From IMG/VR virus record IMGVR_UViG_3300028490_000007, positions 1 through 64,000 of that record: DNA of 64,000 bases; one strand, given 5' to 3'. The stretch's first letter is position 1, and each line of letters starts with the position of its first letter. The position numbers were made by a program, and so were the translations under genes. The notes under the pieces are model-generated. The model was not told the DNA's origin. It searched no databases and worked only from the letters and a program-made list of their open reading frames with translations. This DNA is from a virus. Of this stretch, positions 40,616 to 51,053 are shown in pieces.

Positions 40616-42061
40616 ATGACATTTTTTCAAAAAGTAGCAAGCTTCGGACAAGCAGTTCAAGCAAGCGAGGACGTAGAAAGCATCGTAAAAGTTGCAGCAG
40701 AGAGTGATGTATCACGTAACGATCTTATTGTATTACACAACCTAACAGTAGGTAATGTATACACAGGTGAAGATATTGTAAAAGTTGCAGAGGACGAAGC
40801 AGATAGTATTCTACTTGTAGCTGTATCAGCATACGAGAAAGTAGCATCTGGAGAAATCGACGAAGCACAAGCTATCTCAATGGTAGAAGAAGCTGGTCTT
40901 GTAGCAGACGATCTTTATGACGTTGCAGGTCTTATTGACAAGCAAGCATCAGAAGCTGGCGTTGTTGCAGATCAAGATGTATGGGAAAAAGTAGCTGAAG
41001 CTCATGAGTTCCTTGTAGAAGCAGGACTAGATCCAGTAGCTTCAATGGAATTTGCTGAAACTTATTCTGCTGCAGAAGATGGAGAAGCTCAAGATAAAGT
41101 AGCTTCAGAATTTGACGGGCTAGACGAAGAGTCTTTTGACAAAATCGCAGAAGCTCATGAATTCCTTTCAGACATTGAAGGTGTTTCGCTTACTGATCTT
41201 ATGGATGAGTATGACAAAGAAGCAGGTTCTAAAGTTGACGCTGCAAAAAAAGCACTTAACTCTGTGAAAGACGATCTTTCAGGAGAAAAGTCTAAGCGTG
41301 TAGCTAAGTCAATGAAATCTGGTCTTTGGAATAAAAAATCTAAAGAAGATGTTGGAATGAAGTCATTCGGTGTCTATTCGCAGAAGAACCTTAAAGGTAA
41401 GCAGAAAGCTGTAGAAAACCGTAAGCATTTAGCACGTGGTGGAGCAGCAGTAGCAGCACTTGGTGCAACTGGTGCAGCGGCAGGCTCAATGAGTAAAGAA
41501 GCATCAGAAGCATTCCAAGCAGAAGATGCAGTATGGGAAAAAGTAGCTGAAGCTCATGAGTTCCTTGTAGAAGCAGGACTTGATCCAGTAAATTCAATGG
41601 AATTCGCTGAGACTTTCTCTGCAGCAGAAGATGAAGAGGCTCAAGATAAAGTAGCTTCAGAGTTTGATGGTCTTGATGAAGAGTCAATCGATAAGATTGC
41701 TGAAGCACATGAGTTCCTTTCAGACATCGAAGGTATTTCGCTTACTGACCTTATGGGTGAGATTGAGAAAGAAGCCGGTTCTAAAGTAGACGCTGTTAAA
41801 AAAGGTCTAAAGAGAGCTAAAGATGACTTTACTGGTGCAAATGCTAAAGCAGTTGATAAGTCAATGAAATCTGGTCTTTGGAATAAAAAATCTAAAGAAG
41901 CTGCAGGCGTTAAATCGTTTAAAGGCTACAGCAACAAGACACTTAAGGGTAAGCAGAAAGCTGTTCATACTCGTAAGAACTTAACTCGTGCAGGTGTTGT
42001 TGCCGGTGGTACTGCTGTTGCAGCAACTGGTGCAGACGCTACATTTAACGGTAGAGGGTAA
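40616..42061 (+). CDS. tandem-repeat virion protein rich in K-x-A motifs
   Basis: 481 aa. After a short unique start (T-F-F-Q-K-V-A-S-F-G-Q) it contains two near-identical units of 184 residues. Each carries E-K-V-A-E, D-K-V-A-S, D-K-I-A-E and K-E-A-G-S motifs and a basic segment (K-S-M-K-S-G-L-W-N-K-K-S-K). Within a unit the E-K-V-A-E-A-H-E-F-L block recurs as D-K-I-A-E-A-H-E-F-L. The many potential cleavage sites and high helix content suggest an internal head or scaffold protein. It has its own promoter. Confidence 0.65.
   Translation: MTFFQKVASFGQAVQASEDVESIVKVAAESDVSRNDLIVLHNLTVGNVYTGEDIVKVAEDEADSILLVAVSAYEKVASGEIDEAQAISMVEEAGLVADDLYDVAGLIDKQASEAGVVADQDVWEKVAEAHEFLVEAGLDPVASMEFAETYSAAEDGEAQDKVASEFDGLDEESFDKIAEAHEFLSDIEGVSLTDLMDEYDKEAGSKVDAAKKALNSVKDDLSGEKSKRVAKSMKSGLWNKKSKEDVGMKSFGVYSQKNLKGKQKAVENRKHLARGGAAVAALGATGAAAGSMSKEASEAFQAEDAVWEKVAEAHEFLVEAGLDPVNSMEFAETFSAAEDEEAQDKVASEFDGLDEESIDKIAEAHEFLSDIEGISLTDLMGEIEKEAGSKVDAVKKGLKRAKDDFTGANAKAVDKSMKSGLWNKKSKEAAGVKSFKGYSNKTLKGKQKAVHTRKNLTRAGVVAGGTAVAATGADATFNGRG
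40979..42061 (+). repeat. 552-bp tandem duplication inside a virion gene
   Basis: Unit 1 starts at about 40979 and unit 2 at about 41531, offset by 552 bp (184 codons), so the reading frame is preserved. The first 60 bp are almost identical at the DNA level; divergence grows later in the unit. This indicates a fairly recent in-frame duplication or ongoing homogenisation. Confidence 0.8.
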
Positions 42062-42084
42062 AACCTCTACTTAAGGAGTAGACC

Positions 42085-42333
42085 ATGAGCACTTATTCTT
42101 TTGCAAGAGATGCGATGTCTGGCAAGTCTGTCAGACAAGCTAAGAAACTTAGAAAAAGTCTAAAAGCAAGTGGTGCTAACGATGCAACAATGAAAGCAGC
42201 TTCTAAAAGCGTAAGGAAATCCAAAGCGGAAAGTACATACGTTAGAGGAACTGCTGCCGCTGGTGCAGGTGGAGCATACATTGCTACAAAAGACAAGAAA
42301 GACGACGATAGCTTTATCCCAAAAGACTATTGA
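42085..42333 (+). CDS. hypothetical small basic virion protein
   Basis: 82 aa, with a lysine-rich middle and a glycine/alanine-rich C-terminal stretch (G-T-A-A-A-G-A-G-G-A-Y-I-A) that resembles the ends of the upstream repeat units. It may be a diverged, partial third copy. The ribosome site is AAGGAGTAGACC. Confidence 0.55.
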   Translation: MSTYSFARDAMSGKSVRQAKKLRKSLKASGANDATMKAASKSVRKSKAESTYVRGTAAAGAGGAYIATKDKKDDDSFIPKDY

Positions 42334-42394
42334 CTTTCACCCTCCCATCCAAGGATGCGAGGACTGAGGGCCCATGAAAAGACAAGGACATAGA

Positions 42395-43450
42395 ATGGAC
42401 TATAAAACACTAGCCATATCAATAGCATCAGCAGAAGACCCTTACGGTGAATTTGCAAAAGAAGCGTCGGATTTAGACGAAGTGCATAAGACAACTCTAG
42501 CAAGAGAAGTTAATAAGCAAATGTTTATAAGCAGACTAGACGGACGAGAAGGTGATGGACATATCGACTTCGACGTTATAGAACCTGAGTTGAAAGATAC
42601 TCATGTGACAAAAAGTGTAGGAGATCCAACTGTGGAAAAAGTAGCATCAGAACAGCCTAGCAAATCTCCTCTTGAGAAGAGAGCTATGGTTGAAGACTCT
42701 ATGTTTGTCGTTGCACCAAGACAGACTATTAAAGCAAAATCAACAACAGGTGGAAGTGCTAAAACTTTCAGAAAAATAGCAGAGCATATTATAGACGATG
42801 ACTTAGATAGAATTTCAGACAAAGAGAAACAAGCTTTTGATGAAACTAAAGTCAGAGCTGTAGCTTTATTGAATGATATGTTTGGTGCAGAGCTAGAAGG
42901 CATCACTAAGATGGCTGACGATGCCTCTGAGCTTAGATCCGTGATAGGTGCAGCCATTGGTAAGGGATTGAGTAATGTAGTCCCTGAGATAGTAGCTATA
43001 TCAAATGACGCAGAGAGTACGCTTCTTAAGGTGGCATCAGTTGATTTAGATGACACTAGAGCTAAGGCTGTCGATGCTTCACTTGACTATATGGTTAATC
43101 TGAACGAAGCAAAAGCATTGGTGAAACAAGCTTCCACACAACAAGAACTTGATAAGCTTGCATTCATCGCCCCATTGCTAGGGGGAATAGCTCGCTTGGG
43201 TTTTAATGTAGCCAAGGGTGCAGCCAAAGGTGGCCGTGCTCTTGGCAAGGGTGCGTGGGGGACAATGAAGCTACCTGGTAGAGTTACCGGTGCGACTAAG
43301 AACCTGCTCACTTTGAAAAACCCAGCTAAGGGTTGGAAGGATGGAGGGGGCTTAATGACAACATTAGGAACCACTGCTGTTCTTGGAGGGGCTGCTCTTA
43401 CAGCAGGTCCAACTATGGATAAATATCAAGAAATGACACAACGCATATAG
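42395..43450 (+). CDS. K-x-A motif virion protein, possible scaffold or internal protein
   Basis: 351 aa from the ATG after AAGGACATAGA; an ATG at 42374 is an alternative. It carries A-K-E-A-S, E-K-V-A-S, E-K-R-A, R-K-I-A-E, T-K-M-A-D, L-K-V-A-S, K-Q-A-S and D-K-L-A. The C-terminal 90 residues are glycine/alanine-rich with hydrophobic segments (A-K-G-A-A-K-G-G-R-A-L-G-K-G-A-W-G). The long motif-rich part and different C-terminus would suit a protein that is cut into several pieces. Confidence 0.6.
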   Translation: MDYKTLAISIASAEDPYGEFAKEASDLDEVHKTTLAREVNKQMFISRLDGREGDGHIDFDVIEPELKDTHVTKSVGDPTVEKVASEQPSKSPLEKRAMVEDSMFVVAPRQTIKAKSTTGGSAKTFRKIAEHIIDDDLDRISDKEKQAFDETKVRAVALLNDMFGAELEGITKMADDASELRSVIGAAIGKGLSNVVPEIVAISNDAESTLLKVASVDLDDTRAKAVDASLDYMVNLNEAKALVKQASTQQELDKLAFIAPLLGGIARLGFNVAKGAAKGGRALGKGAWGTMKLPGRVTGATKNLLTLKNPAKGWKDGGGLMTTLGTTAVLGGAALTAGPTMDKYQEMTQRI

Positions 43451-43475
43451 TGTCGTTAATTAAAGGGAACGCACT

Positions 43476-44726
43476 ATGAACATTGAACTTATAAAGTCAC
43501 GCTTTACTCCAGAGATGCTTGGAGCTATAAAAAACGAAGTTGATACTTTTGTGCAGGAGCGTTTCACTCTTGATGACTACACGATAAACAAACACCTTAT
43601 TGACACATTCTTCATTCAGCCAATCTTCTATTCCACCTTACTGAACTACTACACGATGTATGAACAGCGTTCCACATTGTCTTTGTCTGACATATATAGT
43701 GACGATGCAATCTCTCCAACAAAAAAGGATGCGTACTTCGCTTCTTTTGCTGCGGACATAGGGATTAATACCACAAACATGTCATCAGAGGATATGGTCT
43801 CTGCCATAGAGAATAGACTTACTGTGTCAGATACAAGAATTCACTCTGACATGATGAGAATTGTTAAACAATACGACAAGGCGATAGATGGTGCAACTGG
43901 TGTATTTTGGACGATGTTCAGAAACTCACCAGACCACATGTATTTTAGTCACAATAAGTTTGGTGCCGCAATGATGTACGAAGATCTAGTATCTGAGGTT
44001 GAGATTGTAGATATCATGAACCAACCTATTACCATGGGAGATATTGAGAAATACAGAACAATGTCTAATTCCGGTAGAGTTACTAACTTTATAGATATCT
44101 ATGTGGACACTCATACCTTTAAGGAACAGCTCGTAATAACTCTCGCTGACGGGGAGACAGACACATATGTTCTCCCTGCTAAAAAATGGAAGAAAATTGA
44201 AGTAAGCGAAGCGGACAAAAACAATATTAAATGTACAAATATGGAAGGTGGGTATATAGGATTTGCCTCACGGTCTATAACATTTGAAGCAAAAGGTCCA
44301 CTAAACACAGTGATTAACCTAGAAAGCTATCTTGATGATGTCGTAGTTGAAGATCAAGTCAAGTCAGACAATCCAACATATGACATTGAGTTTTTCGGAC
44401 TACTCCCAGTATATGTAGATATTAAACTTCAAAATCAGAACTCGATAGCCAGAGTAGCTTCATATCTTGGTACACCTTTAGATGGTAGCAAATGGACAAT
44501 GAAAGTGTCAGAGCTTTCGAGAGTATTACAGAAGAGTGGAAACTCTATAGTGGGCATGGATGCTGTAATCTGGATAAATCCTCTTATTAGTAAAAAGATA
44601 TCCATCTACAACAACAACTTGGCACTAAGCCCAAAGTCTATATTCTCGTGGATAGATATTGACAATACATGTATCAAGGCTTCCACAATTACTGATTTGG
44701 AGACAGGCGATGTTACAAGCCTATAA
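43476..44726 (+). CDS. virion-region protein (baseplate/neck candidate)
   Basis: 416 aa, mixed alpha/beta. The N-terminal 130 residues are helical; a central section contains N-F-I-D-I-Y-V-D-T-H-T-F-K-E-Q-L. The end overlaps the next gene by 17 nt. A baseplate or neck assembly role is only an inference from the place just upstream of the tape measure. Confidence 0.5.
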   Translation: MNIELIKSRFTPEMLGAIKNEVDTFVQERFTLDDYTINKHLIDTFFIQPIFYSTLLNYYTMYEQRSTLSLSDIYSDDAISPTKKDAYFASFAADIGINTTNMSSEDMVSAIENRLTVSDTRIHSDMMRIVKQYDKAIDGATGVFWTMFRNSPDHMYFSHNKFGAAMMYEDLVSEVEIVDIMNQPITMGDIEKYRTMSNSGRVTNFIDIYVDTHTFKEQLVITLADGETDTYVLPAKKWKKIEVSEADKNNIKCTNMEGGYIGFASRSITFEAKGPLNTVINLESYLDDVVVEDQVKSDNPTYDIEFFGLLPVYVDIKLQNQNSIARVASYLGTPLDGSKWTMKVSELSRVLQKSGNSIVGMDAVIWINPLISKKISIYNNNLALSPKSIFSWIDIDNTCIKASTITDLETGDVTSL

Positions 44727-45432
44727 TTCACTTTATCCATATCAGTTTGAAGCGTTGAAAGATGATGAGTATATAATAGCTGCCACAAGCAGATTAGACT
44801 CACACAACTCCATAATAAATGCTAACATATTGTCGTCAAAAACAGGTGTTCTTATACTCCCATCAACGATACATGATATCGATGCAACCACTTTTGAATT
44901 TAGAGACGGTAAAGGTGAGCCTATCACGACAGAGATAGTTAAAATAAACTCTGGTAACGGGTGGGTAAATGTTGGACTTAGTGGACCAATACAGAACACA
45001 AATGACTTATACTTGGAAAAAGGTAAAGTGGTTTTTGTTCAATTCTTAACACCTGCAATCCTCTACAATAAAACGCTTACTGGAGACATATCTACAGACG
45101 GAGTTATGTTTTCAAAGACATATTACTCTAGGCTAGAGATGTTATATAACTTTAGACTTGGATGTCACTATTGTAAGGTTCCAGAGACCATAACAAGCAT
45201 AGACCTACTGACTGGAGATATTGAAACCAATGAGGGTTCTTTCCATACAGACTATCCTTTGTCTATATCTTATTTGGTTGGGGACACTGTTCCCATTGGC
45301 GAGTTTGTAGATAAGGCAGTCACTCTCACTCTCGAACCTCCATACGTTAAAGTTTCCATAAAAAAAGAGTATCATTACATAAAAAGAATATTCTCGTTCG
45401 ACTCTAATAAGATTATCGAACTCCTAGACTAA
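44710..45432 (+). CDS. virion-region protein with a C-terminal beta domain
   Basis: 240 aa from the ATG after GGAGACAGGCG; longer frames upstream overlap the previous gene without a ribosome site. Strand-rich, with two cysteines (G-C-H-Y-C-K) in the middle. It directly precedes the tape measure. Not recognised. Confidence 0.55.
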   Translation: MLQAYNSLYPYQFEALKDDEYIIAATSRLDSHNSIINANILSSKTGVLILPSTIHDIDATTFEFRDGKGEPITTEIVKINSGNGWVNVGLSGPIQNTNDLYLEKGKVVFVQFLTPAILYNKTLTGDISTDGVMFSKTYYSRLEMLYNFRLGCHYCKVPETITSIDLLTGDIETNEGSFHTDYPLSISYLVGDTVPIGEFVDKAVTLTLEPPYVKVSIKKEYHYIKRIFSFDSNKIIELLD

Positions 45433-45444
45433 CAAGGACACACT

Positions 45445-48400
45445 ATGATCGATCCGTATATCCAACAATCACAAGCAAGTATGTATATGAGCCCTTGGCA
45501 GGGTTTCACGTCTAGTCCAGGAATGATGTCTGGTGGACCACAAGGATATATGGGTACAGGCAGTATGTCTAACATGCAGAACCAATTTGGTGGTGGAGGC
45601 TCAGGTGTAGGATCTTCTGCATATGGAGCTATGTACGACAATCCATTTACAACAGCTTTTGCTATGCAGAGGACAAATGTACTGGCTAGACCAAAAGGGG
45701 CTCATTTTGCAGGGTTTCAAGCTCATGCAGACAATATTGCAATGGGTACTGGTGCGGCAATGACTGCAACAGGAATGGAAATGGGAGGAAGCCTTGCCGG
45801 AGGTGTAGCAGGTGCAGCAATGGGTTCAGCTATACTTCCTGGTATCGGAACACTTATTGGTGGTATAGCAGGTTCTATGCTTGGTGGGTCTGCCGGAGAA
45901 ATGGCAGGAGGTGCTTTTGCAAATAGAGCAGGTGCTCAAACAGAAGTTCATAGATCCCTTATGGGGTTAGCAAATCCAAGTAGCCCGTATGGTGGCGGTT
46001 TTGGTATGGGTAAAAAAGATACCAAAGATATTTTCCGTGGAATGGAGAAAATGGCAGGAGACGATCCGTACTTTGGAATGGGCGACATTAGTAGAATACT
46101 CGATGAGGGTATTAAATCAGGAAACATAAAAGGTGGCTCTGGTTCAGGAGATATAAAATCCAAACTAAAAGGTCTGAAAGAAACAGCTAAAAGTCTAGTT
46201 GAGATATTCGGTGATAGTGATATATCTGAGATAATGGATACATTGAGACGATTAAACGGAACAGGAATGTCTAACTCTCAGGCAGTTCAAACATCAAGAA
46301 CAATCGGAATGGCTGCTCGTGCTATGGGAATGAAAGAAGGGGATATGTTCAACCGTGTGTCTCAGGACTCACAAGCAAAAGCAGATGCAGGAATTATGAC
46401 AGAGGGAGATGCCTTAATTAATGACTCTACAAATCTTCTTGCATTTAAGTACAGTGGTGACTTGAAAGATAGATTTACAGGCAATGATGACTTCATTAAA
46501 AAGGCAGGAGCATCAATGAGTAAGTACACTAAATTACTAAGTGGTAATTCAGGTGCACACATGCTCGCAACTAAGAATGAGGCCAGTGAAGCGGCATTAA
46601 TGGCGATTGCGGAAGCAACAGCAAAAACTAATGTCGGAGGCAAAGAAGCCTTTACTAATCTGTCGAGAGAAGACCAGGTAAAAGAGCGTCAGAAGGCAAT
46701 GACACAAGTTATAAACCAACAAAAGAATGGAGTGGCTCTAACAGGAATGGTCGCAAGTCTTTCTGCAAACGGAACACTTGAGGAAAAAGATCGCTCCGAT
46801 ATCCTTCATGGTAACACGGTGGCTCTCACTAAAAGAATGAGTCCTGTCTCTACAGACTATACAACAGGTGACGACTATGTTAAGAACCAAGGAGACAGAC
46901 AAGCTAGGGTGATAAAAAAGGCATACAATGACACCATAGCTCAATACTACTCTGGAACTTCTGTCACAGAACAGGACAAATACGTGGCTGATGTACTTGA
47001 CCAAAAAGGTGAGGCACAATACAAGAGTGCTATAAATAAAGAGGTCCAAGGGGAACAGGCAAGTGCTATGAGTAAGTCTGGGTCTTTTGACTCAAGATGG
47101 CAAGCTATGTTGACTCAGATGTCATCAGCATGGGGTCAGTTTACAGAAGACATTGTAGGCAAAACAAAGATGGCTCTCACTGGAATGCAGACAGGGCCTG
47201 CTGCTAGTGCGGCAAGTATGTCAGCTACGGTTAATGTGGCCAACTCTTCTTCTATCGCACAAATGTATGATGACAAAGCAAGTCCTACATTCGACTCTGC
47301 TGATATGGTAACAACTGGAGATAGAGGCACTAGCATCTCAAATTCTTGGAGTTGGAGAAGTAATGAAGTAAATACGATGGTCAGAGGCATGGCACATCAG
47401 GCAGGTCTTGACAAGGGTAGTCTAGGTACTATGAATGTAGAAGAATTGTCAGCAATGACAAAGAGTGGCTTTGCAAGTGAGGCATCAAGAATAGAAGGGT
47501 TAAACGAGACAGACCAAAGCTTCAAGCCTGTCATAGAGGGAAGCAAATCTATGGCAGAGCTATCATCAGAGATGACAGAAATAGGGGGAGATGGATACAC
47601 TAAAAAACTTGAAGCATTCGCTACAAAAGTGAAAACATCAAACCTTAAAGGTGCAGACGGAATGAACACTGCCGTGACTGACATAAATAATGATGGAGCT
47701 GACATATTCAATACTGGTTCGGCAACAAGATATGGGCTGTCTGTATTGTCTAACGAGAGTGAGCAGAGCTTATTCGGATTAGACCTTCTTGGTGGAGATG
47801 CCAAGGCGAGAGGAAAGCAAACACAAACAGTAGATGATATGGTTCTGCTTAATAAGACTGGTCAGAAGCACAACATGGCTGTAAAGAATGCAATGAGTGT
47901 TGCTTCTAGTGTTGACTTTGAACAATTAAAGGCAGACATTGGAGATCTTGGTTCAAGAGACGGTGTAGCACAATACCTAGAAGAGTCTGGTGTTGGCAAA
48001 GATTTAGACAAGCAGTCCAAGGCTGTATTGTCTCAAGCTTTGAGAGCAGGTCATGGAGACAAGACAAAGACAAAAGAGGCATTCAGATATCAAGCCGGCA
48101 CTGCTAAAGAAACCATACGCTCAGGAACAAACTTTCATTCAACAATGAGAACCCTTGGGTTTAAGGTTGAAGGAAGTGTCTCTAAACAACAAATAGACAG
48201 ACTGGGTAAAGAGTTGGAGTTTGCAGGGACAAGAGCTGTACTTGACAAGACTGAAGAGGACACAAGCCCTATGGCTAGACGACTAAAAGGGTATCAGTCA
48301 ATAATTAGGGAACAGCAAGGGTTCGCTGATGACAAAGAGGGTAATGCAAAAGCACTAGAAATTATGCATGCCCAAGGAAGACAACTTCAAAGAACTTCTG

Positions 48401-51036
48401 GTGAGCAAGCAATGGCTTCTCAGCAACCATTTAGCACAATGGGTAGACTATTCAAGCAGAAAGACACAGTTGAGGAGCAGGAGAGCTTTGGCTCAAACCT
48501 AGTTAAAGATGCAGTGGCACTAGATGCTTCTTCTCAAATGCTAGGAAAAACAGAGAGTGAGAAGAAGGCTATCTTTCAGGCAGCTCAAACATTTGGTTCT
48601 CTATCTGGAGGAGATGATGGTGCTCTGGTTATGCCTGCTAATGTTAAGAAATGGAAGAATGACCATTCAGACATGAGTAAGGAAGATATTCTTATTGCAC
48701 AAAAGTTATCTCGTGTAGATAAAATAAAAGGCATAAGTTTTAAAGAATTTAGTAGTGCTACCGGTGATGGTGCGATGCTGGACGCTGCAAAGAAAACTGC
48801 TGAGAATGTATTTGGTAAATCCTTGAATACAAAAAACGAAGTAGCTCAGAGTCTAGGGTTGCTGGGTACATTCAAACAAGGAGCCGATGGAAAGTTTGCT
48901 TCAATGACAGATACTGAACTTATGCAAAAAGAGAAGGTCGCTAGGTCCAAAGATTTCAAAGAAAGAGATTTTACAGAAAGAGCGTTGGTCAATGCTGCCG
49001 ACAACTACAAGAAGAGAACACACCATGATGCAGATGCAACACAACTATCTGCACAGATGTTTACTGACGCAGGGATTAGTGGTATGACAAGAGGTAGTGT
49101 TGCTGATAAAATGAATGGTTCGGCAAGAAGCCTTTCAGAGGATCTATTGAGTCAGATAAACCAAAACCTAGTACGCTTAGTACAGAAAGCTGAAAACCCA
49201 GCAGGTAAGTCCCAGAACAATAATGTTTATGGGGATGGTGGTGATGGCAACATGGGAGGAGCCAACAACCCTATCGTGACAGACATTTCTCTAAATCAAG
49301 ATACAGAAGCCAAGAAGATACCTGTATCCAAGTCCCCTGAAGACACAGTAAGACAAGATGCTCCGATAGAAGTCAGTGGTGGAAACAAGCAAGCCAAGCC
49401 AATTAAAGGAAATGAGCCTGCAACAACTGGGTCGGATAAGGCACCTCCTCCTGCACCTACTCCAGTAGCATATTCAGTCGAGGCTATAACAGAGAAGAAG
49501 AACAAGAGTGGGGATATGTATAATCCTACTGTTGGTGGATCTTCAAGAAGTACCGTAGTGTCAAAAAAGGGTGTAAGCTTTGATGGTCTACAGAAAGACA
49601 CAGCGAAACTAATGTTGGTAGCAAGTAGATCCATGGCCAGCGATGGTCATTCTATGATTGTAACTTCAGGGACGGACAGACCTGAAGGGTACGTTGGACC
49701 AAACGGGAAACCGGGTAAGTCGAAACATGAAGATGGAAAAGCCTTTGATATAGGAATAAAATCCTTCAAGAATAAAGATGAGGCAAGAGCTGCAGGTAAG
49801 AAAGCCTTGGCAAGAATGCAAAAAGGATATACAGGAGGGATTGAAGCCATTGAAGAAAAAGGTCATATCCATTTTGAGTTCAATGATGACAAAGAAAAGT
49901 CCGGATACATAGAAGACAATAAGGCTATGGATGCAACAAAATTTGGGCAAAAGAGAAAAGCCTCAAACCTACAGTCTGTACAGTTAGGCGTTGGTGGGTC
50001 AGCAAAATCCGATGCAGTTGACGCAATAGGAGCGAAAGCACCTCCTAAATTAAAAGCCACTAAAGAAGAGGCCGAAGCATCCAAAAAAACGATGAAGGAA
50101 CTGTACAAGAGAGCGACTGGTGGACTTCGTGACTTCATAGATAAGAGAACTACAGACCGTGCCAATGATGACAGAACTATGCACCATGGAGATAGCCTAG
50201 TTATAAAAGAGCAAATAAAGACAGATAGGGTAAAAGGCAAAACAGCAAAAACTACGGTCTTGAAAAAAGCAGGGTTTGATAAAGATGGCAAGGCATATGA
50301 ACATATAACAACCAAAGAGTTCAAGCAGAACATAAAAAAACCGGTATCTCGTCACAAAGAAGACAGCAAAGATAAAGTCCGTGAGTCAACTCAGTTTGGA
50401 AAAAACTCATTTGTTGTGTCGGACACAGAAACAGGTGAGTCATCTGAATACAAGAAGAACTCAAAAGTAAACAGTATGACCATGGTTGACAAAGATACAA
50501 AAAAGATGGAGGGAAGTATACCTCTTGCTTCTAAGTCTGGAGAAAAAGATGGTCCTCATGAGTCAACTCAGTTTGGGAAAAACTCATTTACTGTAACTGA
50601 CACTGAAACAGGAAAATCAGAAGAATACAGCAAGAGCCTAAAGACCAATAGTATTGCAGTTGTGGATAGCAAGAGTAAGAAAGTGGAGAGTGTGTCAGAT
50701 ATTAAGCCTATGTCTGAAAAACAAGTGTCCGCAGAACTTGAGAAAGTGTCCCCAGGGAAAGGATCGGGTGGTCCAAAGTCAGAGGCATTCTCAGCCAAAG
50801 TAAAAGGTGACATCAAGGCTCCTTCATATAAAGAATATCAAGACTCCATAACAGGAGGAGATGTTGCTATGCAGAAAACAATGTCCTCGAAAGAAGACAA
50901 GAAGACAAAAGGTGATACAAAGAGAGACATGGCTAGTCAGACCACTTCTCTTCTTGAGAGAATTGCTAAGGCTACAGAGGCTGTCTCAAGTGCAATGAGT
51001 GGGAGTGCACCTGTAGTTAAAAAGCAGAAGAGTTAA
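45445..51036 (+). CDS. tape measure protein with embedded M15-like peptidase domain
   Basis: 1863 aa, the largest gene here. An N-terminal Met/Gly-rich region is followed by a hydrophobic G-x-x-x-G-rich stretch (about 100-175) typical of tape measures, then about 1200 residues of mostly helix. Residues of roughly 1400-1480 contain S-G-T-D, S-K-H-E-D-G-K-A-F-D-I-G and G-H-I-H-F-E-F, the H-x6-D ... H-x-H zinc pattern of M15 peptidases that trim peptidoglycan during DNA entry. The C-terminal part has a duplicated block (H/R-E-S-T-Q-F-G-K-N-S-F) 59 codons apart. Confidence 0.75.
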   Translation: MIDPYIQQSQASMYMSPWQGFTSSPGMMSGGPQGYMGTGSMSNMQNQFGGGGSGVGSSAYGAMYDNPFTTAFAMQRTNVLARPKGAHFAGFQAHADNIAMGTGAAMTATGMEMGGSLAGGVAGAAMGSAILPGIGTLIGGIAGSMLGGSAGEMAGGAFANRAGAQTEVHRSLMGLANPSSPYGGGFGMGKKDTKDIFRGMEKMAGDDPYFGMGDISRILDEGIKSGNIKGGSGSGDIKSKLKGLKETAKSLVEIFGDSDISEIMDTLRRLNGTGMSNSQAVQTSRTIGMAARAMGMKEGDMFNRVSQDSQAKADAGIMTEGDALINDSTNLLAFKYSGDLKDRFTGNDDFIKKAGASMSKYTKLLSGNSGAHMLATKNEASEAALMAIAEATAKTNVGGKEAFTNLSREDQVKERQKAMTQVINQQKNGVALTGMVASLSANGTLEEKDRSDILHGNTVALTKRMSPVSTDYTTGDDYVKNQGDRQARVIKKAYNDTIAQYYSGTSVTEQDKYVADVLDQKGEAQYKSAINKEVQGEQASAMSKSGSFDSRWQAMLTQMSSAWGQFTEDIVGKTKMALTGMQTGPAASAASMSATVNVANSSSIAQMYDDKASPTFDSADMVTTGDRGTSISNSWSWRSNEVNTMVRGMAHQAGLDKGSLGTMNVEELSAMTKSGFASEASRIEGLNETDQSFKPVIEGSKSMAELSSEMTEIGGDGYTKKLEAFATKVKTSNLKGADGMNTAVTDINNDGADIFNTGSATRYGLSVLSNESEQSLFGLDLLGGDAKARGKQTQTVDDMVLLNKTGQKHNMAVKNAMSVASSVDFEQLKADIGDLGSRDGVAQYLEESGVGKDLDKQSKAVLSQALRAGHGDKTKTKEAFRYQAGTAKETIRSGTNFHSTMRTLGFKVEGSVSKQQIDRLGKELEFAGTRAVLDKTEEDTSPMARRLKGYQSIIREQQGFADDKEGNAKALEIMHAQGRQLQRTSGEQAMASQQPFSTMGRLFKQKDTVEEQESFGSNLVKDAVALDASSQMLGKTESEKKAIFQAAQTFGSLSGGDDGALVMPANVKKWKNDHSDMSKEDILIAQKLSRVDKIKGISFKEFSSATGDGAMLDAAKKTAENVFGKSLNTKNEVAQSLGLLGTFKQGADGKFASMTDTELMQKEKVARSKDFKERDFTERALVNAADNYKKRTHHDADATQLSAQMFTDAGISGMTRGSVADKMNGSARSLSEDLLSQINQNLVRLVQKAENPAGKSQNNNVYGDGGDGNMGGANNPIVTDISLNQDTEAKKIPVSKSPEDTVRQDAPIEVSGGNKQAKPIKGNEPATTGSDKAPPPAPTPVAYSVEAITEKKNKSGDMYNPTVGGSSRSTVVSKKGVSFDGLQKDTAKLMLVASRSMASDGHSMIVTSGTDRPEGYVGPNGKPGKSKHEDGKAFDIGIKSFKNKDEARAAGKKALARMQKGYTGGIEAIEEKGHIHFEFNDDKEKSGYIEDNKAMDATKFGQKRKASNLQSVQLGVGGSAKSDAVDAIGAKAPPKLKATKEEAEASKKTMKELYKRATGGLRDFIDKRTTDRANDDRTMHHGDSLVIKEQIKTDRVKGKTAKTTVLKKAGFDKDGKAYEHITTKEFKQNIKKPVSRHKEDSKDKVRESTQFGKNSFVVSDTETGESSEYKKNSKVNSMTMVDKDTKKMEGSIPLASKSGEKDGPHESTQFGKNSFTVTDTETGKSEEYSKSLKTNSIAVVDSKSKKVESVSDIKPMSEKQVSAELEKVSPGKGSGGPKSEAFSAKVKGDIKAPSYKEYQDSITGGDVAMQKTMSSKEDKKTKGDTKRDMASQTTSLLERIAKATEAVSSAMSGSAPVVKKQKS
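50383..50640 (+). repeat. imperfect tandem duplication in the tape measure C-terminus
   Basis: Two related segments begin at 50383 and 50560, offset 177 bp (59 codons). Both encode E-S-T-Q-F-G-K-N-S-F-x-V-x-D-T-E-T-G-x-S-x-E-Y. The DNA is nearly identical over the first 30 bases. Confidence 0.7.
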
Positions 51037-51053
51037 TAATATATGTGTCTAAG

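Noticed and set aside
41235-41260. A_AAA_AAA slippery run in the tandem-repeat gene
   Set aside because: The -1 frame closes after a few codons and the motif is not preserved in the second repeat unit, so it is probably simple lysine coding.
42331-42373. TTGACT promoter before the 42395 gene
   Set aside because: There is no acceptable -10 box at 15-19 bp downstream.
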